DNA of 64,000 nt from positions 682,001 to 746,000 of the forward strand of contig NZ_CP081497.1 of NCBI RefSeq assembly GCF_019774615.1, written 5' to 3'. The notes below the pieces were generated by a model. That model had not been told where the DNA came from, did not search any database, and was given only the letters and a program-made list of their open reading frames with translations. This document shows, one piece after another, positions 58,481 to 64,000 of the stretch. Source of the stretch: Streptomyces sp. BHT-5-2. Its GTDB lineage: Bacteria; Actinomycetota; Actinomycetes; Streptomycetales; Streptomycetaceae. The position numbers and the translations under genes are program-made. Positions within the stretch are counted from its first letter, which is position 1; the number at the start of each line of letters is the position of its first letter.

Positions 58481-58556
58481 CCGGCGGCGGGCCCGGCGAC
58501 CGGCCTCGCCGGCCGCCACCGACCTGCCAGGCCCATCGGCCTTCACCCCGCGCCGA

Positions 58557-59168
58557 TCAGAACGCCGCGGCCACCAGGCGCATGTAGCGGGGCCAGTCCC
58601 AGAGCGGGCCGGGGTCGATGTGGTCGGCGCCGGGGACCTCGCTGTGGCCGATGATGTGGCGGCGGTCGACCGGGATGCCGTAGCGGTGGCAGATCGCGGC
58701 GGTCAGGGCCGCCGACCGCTCGTAGAGCGCGGCGGTGAACCACCGCGGTTCGTCGACCCGCCCCTCGTGCTCCACGCCGATGCTGCCCCAGTTGTAGCTG
58801 ACGTTCCCGGCGTGCCAGGCAACGTCGTGCTCCCGTACGGACTGGGCGAGGTGGCCGTCCTCGGAGCGCACGGTGTAGTGGGCGGAGGCACGGTAGCCGG
58901 GGCGGCCGAAGAGCATCAGGGTGTCGGGGAACGTCTCCTGGGTGACGTGCACGATCACCATCCGGACCGGATGACTGGCCGGCCGGTCGGCGGGGGTGTA
59001 GTTGGTGATGTCGGCGGGGACCCACTGTGCCTGTGGATAGCCCGACGCCGTGCGACCGGCGCCGGGGTTGGGAGCGGTGCCGGAGCCGGCACAGGCGCTG
59101 GTGGCGGCGAGCGCGGCCATGCCTGTCACCAGATGCCGTCGGCTGAGCGCGGGCTTTGCACCGTTCAC
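58557..59168 (-). CDS. N-acetylmuramoyl-L-alanine amidase (Amidase_2), lipoprotein-like
   Basis: 203 residues from the GTG at 59168. A twin-arginine-like SRRHLVTG and a lipobox-like TSACAG suggest export and anchoring. The catalytic domain has MVIVHVTQETF (first zinc His), ASAHYTVRSEDGHLAQ, DVAWHAGN (the W-H-A-G-N motif), SIGVEHEGRVD and HIIGHSEVPGADHIDPGPLW (the late zinc His and acid). It cleaves the MurNAc-Ala bond of peptidoglycan. Confidence 0.9.
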   Translation of the reverse strand: MNGAKPALSRRHLVTGMAALAATSACAGSGTAPNPGAGRTASGYPQAQWVPADITNYTPADRPASHPVRMVIVHVTQETFPDTLMLFGRPGYRASAHYTVRSEDGHLAQSVREHDVAWHAGNVSYNWGSIGVEHEGRVDEPRWFTAALYERSAALTAAICHRYGIPVDRRHIIGHSEVPGADHIDPGPLWDWPRYMRLVAAAF

Positions 59169-59432
59169 CGTTGCCCCCGCGGCCCGGGGGAGAAGCGCGG
59201 ACGCACCGTGGAACGCTCCTTCCGGCCTCAACGCCTGATCCTGACCCCGGCTCTGACACATGGGGAACGGGTGACTGCCGCCCCGAAAACTACCCGCGAC
59301 CTGTCCGGGGTGCGGGCTCCGACACGGAGCATGGCGGCCACGGCGGCAAGCGGATCTTCGGGGCGGGCCGGGCATCGGGCATCCGCCCCGTATGACCCCT
59401 CCAGCGGTCGTACGGGGCCGTCGTGGTCGGTG

Positions 59433-60755
59433 TCAGAGGGGGAGGACGACGCGCATGTCGAGGCCGCCGCCTTCGCGGGGTTCGGCGGTGATGGTGCCGT
59501 CGTGGGCGCGGACCACCGAGCGGACGATGGACAGCCCCAGGCCCACCCCCTTGTCGCTGCCGGTCCGCTCCGTGCGCAACCGACGGAACGGCTCGAAGAG
59601 GTTCTCCACCTCATACGCCGGCACCACCGGCCCCGTATTGGAGACCACCAGCACCGCACTCCCCGGCTGCGGCTCGGTGGACACCTCCACCCAACCCCCC
59701 TCCGGGATGTTGTAGCGCACCGCGTTCTGCACCAGATTCAACGCGATCCGCTCCAACAACACCCCGTTGCCCTGCACGGACACCTGCTGCCGCACCCCCC
59801 GCAGCTGCACCCCCTTGCCCTGCGCCTCCTCCCGCGTCTGATCCACCGCCTGCGAAGCCACCTCCGACAGATCCACCGGACGCCGATCCACGATCTTGTT
59901 CTCACTACGCGCCAGCAACAGCAGCCCCTCCACCAACTGCTCACTGCGCTCATTGGTCGCCAACAACGTCCGCCCCAGCTGCTGCACCTCCGGCGACGCC
60001 TGCGGATCGGACAACTGCACCTCCAACAACGTCCGATTGATCGCCAACGGCGTCCGCAACTCATGCGAGGCATTCGAGACGAACCGCCGCTGCGACTCAA
60101 ACGCCCGGTCCAACCGGTCCAACATCTCGTCGAAGGTGTCCGCCAACTCCTTCAGCTCGTCATCCGGACCCCCCAACTCGATCCGCCGATGCAGATCCGA
60201 CCCCGCCACCCGCTGCGCGGTCCGCGTGATCCGCCCCAACGGCGACAACACCCGCCCCGCCATCGCATAACCGAACGCGAACGCCACGATCGTCAAACCC
60301 AACAACGCCAGCAACGAACGGTTGAGGAACTGGCTCAGCGCCAGCGAGCGCTGGTCCTGGACGCAGCTGCTGATCGCCGCGTTGATCTCGCCGACCGTGC
60401 CGGAGGTCGGCAGGACGGGGCAGTTGACGTTGCTGACCCGGAGGTTGGTGCCGAAGACCCGGAAGTCCGGGGTGCCCTCCTTGAGGGTCTCGGCCGCCAG
60501 GAAGTAGATGATCGCCAGCAGGACGACACCGGCCATCAGGAACATGCCGCCGTAGAGCAGCGTGAGCCGTATCCGGATGGTGGGCCGCAGCCACGGCACG
60601 GGGCGGCGCGGATCGGGCAGCGGGACGCGGGGGGCCTGCGCGACGACGGGACGGGGCGGCACGGCGGTGTGCGGGGAGTTCGCCACGGTGGTCAGCTCCG
60701 ATGCCCCTGCCGCGCGGGTACGGGGGGCGGGTGACGGGATGGCGGGTGGGCGCAC
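59433..60755 (-). CDS. Orphan sensor histidine kinase
   Basis: 440 residues from the GTG at 60755 with GAGGACC upstream. Two membrane segments (LLYGGMFLMAGVVLLAIIYFL and LLALLGLTIVAFAFGYAMAG) bound an outer sensor of about 70 residues with two cysteines. HAMP follows, then the H-box SNASHELRTPLAINRTLLEV, NLVQNAVRYN and GVGLGLSIVRSV. No response-regulator gene is adjacent. The segment 59590-60320 uses many TTG, AAT, GAT and CGT codons, unlike its flanks, as if of different origin. Confidence 0.92.
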   Translation of the reverse strand: MRPPAIPSPAPRTRAAGASELTTVANSPHTAVPPRPVVAQAPRVPLPDPRRPVPWLRPTIRIRLTLLYGGMFLMAGVVLLAIIYFLAAETLKEGTPDFRVFGTNLRVSNVNCPVLPTSGTVGEINAAISSCVQDQRSLALSQFLNRSLLALLGLTIVAFAFGYAMAGRVLSPLGRITRTAQRVAGSDLHRRIELGGPDDELKELADTFDEMLDRLDRAFESQRRFVSNASHELRTPLAINRTLLEVQLSDPQASPEVQQLGRTLLATNERSEQLVEGLLLLARSENKIVDRRPVDLSEVASQAVDQTREEAQGKGVQLRGVRQQVSVQGNGVLLERIALNLVQNAVRYNIPEGGWVEVSTEPQPGSAVLVVSNTGPVVPAYEVENLFEPFRRLRTERTGSDKGVGLGLSIVRSVVRAHDGTITAEPREGGGLDMRVVLPL

Positions 60756-60773
60756 GGTGGTCCTCTGGTTCTT

Positions 60774-60790
60774 CCTCAGGTGTCCTGAGG
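60774..60790. promoter_or_regulatory. Palindrome CCTCAGG-TGT-CCTGAGG upstream of the kinase gene
   Basis: A 7-bp inverted repeat with a 3-base spacer, 18 bases before the kinase GTG. It is either an operator or a leader hairpin. Confidence 0.5.
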
Positions 60791-61006
60791 CACACGAAAG
60801 TTGCCAAGACGCACCCATAGTGCTCAAAGAGCCCGTAAATCGGCAGTAAGCAAGGGGAGCGTGGTGGCTGTGAGGCGACGACTTCAGCTCGTTGCGGCCC
60901 CGATGGGTACGGGGCCCGGCCATCGTTTTCGATAAATGTCAGGCCAATGCGTTACTGTGCGTGCTGTACTTGCCATAAGCGGACATACGGATACACAGGG
61001 GTGGGC

Positions 61007-61906
61007 ATGCAGAAGGGGGTCGCACGGCGCACCGGTGCCTCGCTCGTGGCCGTGGCCGCACTGGCGGGCGTGGCGAGCTGCCAGCAGACTTCCGGGAAGG
61101 CCGACGGGCCGGGCCGCAGCGCCGAGCGCACTCCGGTGCAGGCGCTCGACGCCGCGTACCGGAAGACCGCCGCGGCGAAGTCGGCCAAGGTCACGATGAG
61201 CATGTCGATGCCGGCGGGCCTGCCGGACGGCGGCGAGACGAAACTGTCCGGCGTCATGGGGTGGGACCCGATGGTCATGGACGTGACCATGAGCGAGAGC
61301 CCGCTCGGCGGCAGGTCGGACGGTGCCGAGAAGTCGCACATGGTGTGGCTCGACGACACCGTCTACGTCGATCTGGGCAAGCCCTCCGAGGCGTTCGGCG
61401 GCAAGCGCTGGGGCAAGTTCGATCTGCGGGCCGCCGCCGCTCAGTCCGGCGACAACGCACTGATGCGGCAGGTCACCGCGGGCCTGGACGACATGAACCA
61501 GGACCCGGCGCAGCAGCTCGCGCTGCTGCTCGGCTCGCCGGACGTCAAGCACCTGGGCACGGGCGAGGTCAACGGCGAACGCGCCGAGCACTACCGCGGC
61601 TCGCTGGCCGTCGAGGACGGCCTCGCCTCGCTCAAGTCCGTCAAGCACCTCACCGACGAGCAACGGGAGAAGCTCGTCGCGAACGTCAAGAAGTCCGGCA
61701 TCAAGAGCTACGACTACGACGTCTGGGTCAACGGCCACGACTACCCCGTGAAGATGGCCGTGGACGTCAAGACCCCTCAGGGCACCGTCAAGTCCACGGC
61801 GGACTACTCCGACTACGGCACCAAGGCGGCGGTGCAGGCCCCGCCCGCCGCCGACACCGCCGATGTGCTGGCGGCCCTGCGGGACCTGCTGGCGCAGGGC
61901 GGCTGA
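61007..61906 (+). CDS. LppX/LprAFG-like lipoprotein
   Basis: 299 residues. The lipobox is GVASCQ (Cys near 25). The mature protein has ALDAAYRKTAAAKSAKVTMS near its start, then MVWLDDTVYVDLGKP and DVWVNGHDYPVKMAVDVKTP near its end, as in mycobacterial LppX and LprG, which carry lipids in a hydrophobic cavity. The ATG at 61007 is used. The kinase is divergent; the alkaline phosphatase follows but has its own control region. Confidence 0.8.
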   Translation: MQKGVARRTGASLVAVAALAGVASCQQTSGKADGPGRSAERTPVQALDAAYRKTAAAKSAKVTMSMSMPAGLPDGGETKLSGVMGWDPMVMDVTMSESPLGGRSDGAEKSHMVWLDDTVYVDLGKPSEAFGGKRWGKFDLRAAAAQSGDNALMRQVTAGLDDMNQDPAQQLALLLGSPDVKHLGTGEVNGERAEHYRGSLAVEDGLASLKSVKHLTDEQREKLVANVKKSGIKSYDYDVWVNGHDYPVKMAVDVKTPQGTVKSTADYSDYGTKAAVQAPPAADTADVLAALRDLLAQGG

Positions 61907-61953
61907 CCTGCGGCGGAACCGGTTACGTCCCGGCTGCGGAGAAGCCGGTGCGG

Positions 61954-61975
61954 CGTCACCTCCGGTTCACCAACG
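61954..61975 (+). promoter_or_regulatory. PHO box (two 11-bp PhoP repeats) before alkaline phosphatase
   Basis: CGTCACCTCCG (61954-61964) and GTTCACCAACG (61965-61975) are adjacent 11-bp units fitting the Streptomyces PhoP consensus G(G/T)TCAYYYR(G/C)G. They lie 65 bases before the phosphatase ATG. Confidence 0.75.
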
Positions 61976-62039
61976 GCTGGTGGGCTGGGGCGCGTTGGAC
62001 GAAAAGTCCGCGTTCCCCGGATCCGCAAGGAGACGTTCC

Positions 62040-63398
62040 ATGCACAGACCCTCCCGCCGTCGCGTCGTGGCCGCCACCGCCCTGGTTGCCGCCACGGCGG
62101 CCGCCGCGGCCGTGACCACCACGGCCGGGGCCTCCGACACCAGGCAGCAGGCCCAGCACGCCATCAAGGGCGGCAAGGCCAAGAACGTCATCCTGCTGAT
62201 CGGTGACGGTATGGGGGACTCCGAGATCACGCTCGCCCGCGACTACGTGGTCGGCGCCAACGGCCGCCTGAACATGGACGCCTTCCCGCTCACCGGCTCC
62301 TACACGACCTACGCGGTCCACGCCGACGGCACACCGGACTACGTGACCGACTCCGCCGCCAGCGGATCGGGCTGGGCGACCGGGAGGAAGACGGTGAACG
62401 GCCGGATATCCAAGACCCCGGACACCGACAAGGCCGTCCCCACCATCCTCGAACTGGCCCAGAAGAACGGCTACGCCACCGGCAGCGTCACCACCGCCGA
62501 ACTCACCGACGCCACCCCCGCGGTGCTCGCCTCGCACGCCACCGACCGCTCCTGCCAGGGCCCCGGCGACATGGCCAAGTGCCCGAGCGACACCATCGCC
62601 AAGGGCGGTCCCGGTTCGATCGCCGAGCAGTCCGTCAACCACAAGGTGGACGTCCTCTTCGGCGGTGGCAGGCAGCGCTTCGACCAGAAGATCACCGAGG
62701 GGCCGTACCGCGGGCTGACCGTCACCGAGCAGGCCCGGAAGCTGGGCTACCAGGTCGTCACCGACGGCGCCGGTATGAAGGGCGTCAAGGCGGGCAAGCC
62801 GGTGCTCGGCCTGTTCGCGCCGGGCAACGTGCCGACCGAGTGGACCGGCAGGCCGGCGGCGGTCGGCGGCACCGACCCGCAGCGGTGTGTGACCGCCAAC
62901 TCCGCCCGCCCGTCGGCCACTCCGAGCCTGGCCGACTCGGCCGCCAAGGCGATCCAGCTGCTGGAGGCCAAGCAGCAGCACGCCAAGAAGGGCTTCTTCC
63001 TCCAGATCGAGGGCGCGTCGATCGACAAGCAGGACCACGCGGCCGACCCCTGCGGCCAGATCGGCGAGACGGCCGCCTTCGACCGTGCGGTGAAGGTGGC
63101 CCGCGACTACGCCGCCAAGCACCCGGACACGCTCGTGGTGACCACCGCCGACCACGGCCACACCAGCCAGATCGTGCCCCTGGAGGCCACCCCGCCCGGC
63201 CTGTCCTCGACGCTGGTCACCAACGAGGGCCAGCGGCTGAAGGTCAACTACTCGACCAACACCCCGGGCAAGTCGCAGGAGCACACCGGCACCCAGGTGC
63301 GGATCGCCGCCCAGGGCCCGCAGGCGTACCGGGTCCTCGGCGTGACCAACCAGACCGACCTGTTCACCACCATCCGCTCGGCACTGGGCCTGCGGTGA
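62040..63398 (+). CDS. phoA: Secreted alkaline phosphatase (PhoA type)
   Basis: 452 residues. AAGGAG is eight bases before the ATG at 62040. A signal peptide (SRRRVVAATALVAATAAAAA) is possibly Tat-dependent. The metal site has VILLIGDGMGDSE, nucleophile Ser in DYVTDSAASGSGWATG, EGASIDKQDHAA and TTADHGHTSQI with the zinc ligands Asp-His and a late EHTGTQV His. It frees phosphate from esters outside the cell. The PHO box before it points to induction by phosphate starvation through PhoR-PhoP. The gene ends at a perfect hairpin. Confidence 0.94.
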   Translation: MHRPSRRRVVAATALVAATAAAAAVTTTAGASDTRQQAQHAIKGGKAKNVILLIGDGMGDSEITLARDYVVGANGRLNMDAFPLTGSYTTYAVHADGTPDYVTDSAASGSGWATGRKTVNGRISKTPDTDKAVPTILELAQKNGYATGSVTTAELTDATPAVLASHATDRSCQGPGDMAKCPSDTIAKGGPGSIAEQSVNHKVDVLFGGGRQRFDQKITEGPYRGLTVTEQARKLGYQVVTDGAGMKGVKAGKPVLGLFAPGNVPTEWTGRPAAVGGTDPQRCVTANSARPSATPSLADSAAKAIQLLEAKQQHAKKGFFLQIEGASIDKQDHAADPCGQIGETAAFDRAVKVARDYAAKHPDTLVVTTADHGHTSQIVPLEATPPGLSSTLVTNEGQRLKVNYSTNTPGKSQEHTGTQVRIAAQGPQAYRVLGVTNQTDLFTTIRSALGLR

Positions 63399-63465
63399 GC
63401 GTTGCGGTGATGTCGCGCTGACGCGACGGTGGGCTGGCGGTGACGGAGCGTCAGTCCGCGTCGGC

Positions 63466-63505
63466 TCGCGTGGGCTCGCATGGGGTCGCATGGGGTCGCA
63501 TGGTG
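63466..63505 (+). repeat. Four 10-bp tandem repeats (TCGCATGGGG)
   Basis: TCGCGTGGGC, TCGCATGGGG, TCGCATGGGG and TCGCATGGTG follow each other in the gap after alkaline phosphatase, ending inside the start of the terminator stem. Confidence 0.6.
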
Positions 63506-63536
63506 AGGGGAGGCCGTCGCCCGGCCTCCCCTCACC
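63502..63536 (+). terminator. Perfect 14-bp terminator hairpin after alkaline phosphatase
   Basis: GGTGAGGGGAGGCC and GGCCTCCCCTCACC pair exactly around a 7-nt loop, 103 bases after the stop. Confidence 0.85.
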
Positions 63537-63670
63537 CGTGGCCGCGGACGTACGTTTGGGCGGCCCTTCGCCGGACGAGAATTCCCCTCGCGGAGTCACG
63601 CCCACCCTCCGCGCCACGCCCCACACACGTCGCCCGCACCGCCCGTTCGTCACCGCCGCGGAGGTCCCCA

Positions 63671-64000
63671 GTGCGCCGTCCCACCGTGCCAGTCCTGTCA
63701 GCGCTGTTGACCGTCGTGGCGGCGAGCGCGCCGGCCGCGGCCGTGCCGGAGCGGGCGCCGGCCGCCGCCGACCGCCCGGTGATCTTCGTACACGGCCGCA
63801 ACGCCGGCCCCGGTGTCTGGGACAGCATGATCAGCCGGTTCACCGCGGCCGGAAGGCCCGCGGGCCGGCTCTTCGCCTGGGACTACGACACCGCACAGTC
63901 CGCCAACGAGACCCTCGCCCCGCAGTTCCAGGCATACGTCGACGAGGTGCTGCGCCGGACCGGCGCATCGCAGGTGGACATCGTCGCTCACAGCCTCGGC
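63671..64000 (+). CDS. Secreted lipase/esterase, alpha/beta hydrolase (3' end missing)
   Basis: The first 110 codons of a gene that runs off the right edge. GAGGTCC precedes the GTG at 63671. The signal peptide is VRRPTVPVLSALLTVVAASA followed by Pro-Ala. The mature part has RPVIFVHGRNAGPGVWDSMI (oxyanion loop H-G) and IVAHSLG, the nucleophile elbow GxSxG region. It matches class 2 (LipA/EstA-type) lipases of actinobacteria. The rest of the triad lies outside the window. Confidence 0.82.
   Translation, partial: MRRPTVPVLSALLTVVAASAPAAAVPERAPAAADRPVIFVHGRNAGPGVWDSMISRFTAAGRPAGRLFAWDYDTAQSANETLAPQFQAYVDEVLRRTGASQVDIVAHSLG

Noticed and set aside
1..64000. Search for tRNA, rRNA, transposase, integrase and attachment sites
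   Set aside because: I found no cloverleaf-like sequence, rRNA segment, transposase motif or terminal repeat that I could support.

Overview
The window is high-GC actinobacterial DNA, most likely a Streptomyces chromosome. Codons are GC3-rich, GTG starts are frequent and TTA codons are very rare. The gene families fit: a SigB/SigF-type sigma factor, a chitinase with Streptomyces-type promoter repeats, a PHO-box alkaline phosphatase, Tat-exported enzymes, and MarR/PadR/MerR/LysR regulators next to small transport or oxidoreductase units. I see no rRNA, tRNA, CRISPR array, transposase or integrase. I read about 58 protein genes, three gene remnants and many inverted- or direct-repeat regulatory sites.

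1-10 kb holds a partial FUSC membrane protein, an ornithine-cyclodeaminase-family enzyme, a secreted GH18 chitinase, a Sua5/YciO protein, a small secreted protein with a possible CheD/CNF1-like Cys-His pair, a Tat-secreted beta-helix protein, and a DUF3224 gene divergent from a WYL regulator across a perfect 15-bp inverted repeat. 8.9-13.7 kb is a sugar-alcohol module: xylulokinase, zinc polyol dehydrogenase and DeoR regulator on the minus strand, divergent from an RbtT/DalT-type permease. 13.9-21.9 kb has the sigma factor, an SRPBCC protein, an ArnT-like GT39 protein, an orphan KdpD-type sensor kinase and an O-methyltransferase. 22.2-28.9 kb has a MerR regulator read in frame into an RraA-like protein, a flavin monooxygenase, a multicopper oxidase with a His-rich DUF6153-like neighbour, a HEAT-repeat protein and a DinB/MDMPI-like protein.

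29-44.8 kb is the most unusual region. Thirteen genes look like an undescribed small-molecule or glycan pathway: two related GT-A-like proteins at the borders (one fused to a degenerate SDR domain), GNAT, SAM methyltransferase, N,N-dimethylformamidase-like protein, HAD phosphatase, glycine-amidinotransferase-type enzyme, a three-gene sugar ABC transporter, radical SAM enzyme, GHMP kinase, Nudix hydrolase and SDR epimerase. Overlapping starts and stops tie several together. TTA codons in the SDR and fusion genes suggest bldA (developmental) control. No NRPS, PKS or RiPP precursor is visible.

44.8-64 kb begins with a protein closely resembling the Cyt family of cytolytic delta-endotoxins, separated from the cluster by a strong bidirectional terminator. 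Then come a MarR-MFS operon behind a perfect 15-bp palindrome, a decayed HAD gene, small membrane and Ig-like proteins, an AI-2E-type permease, two polytopic membrane proteins, PadR regulators, an EamA/LysR pair, a flavin monooxygenase/PadR pair, an M15-like secreted protein, an amidase, an orphan histidine kinase with a patch of foreign-looking codon use, an LppX-like lipoprotein, an alkaline phosphatase with a PHO box, and the start of a secreted lipase.
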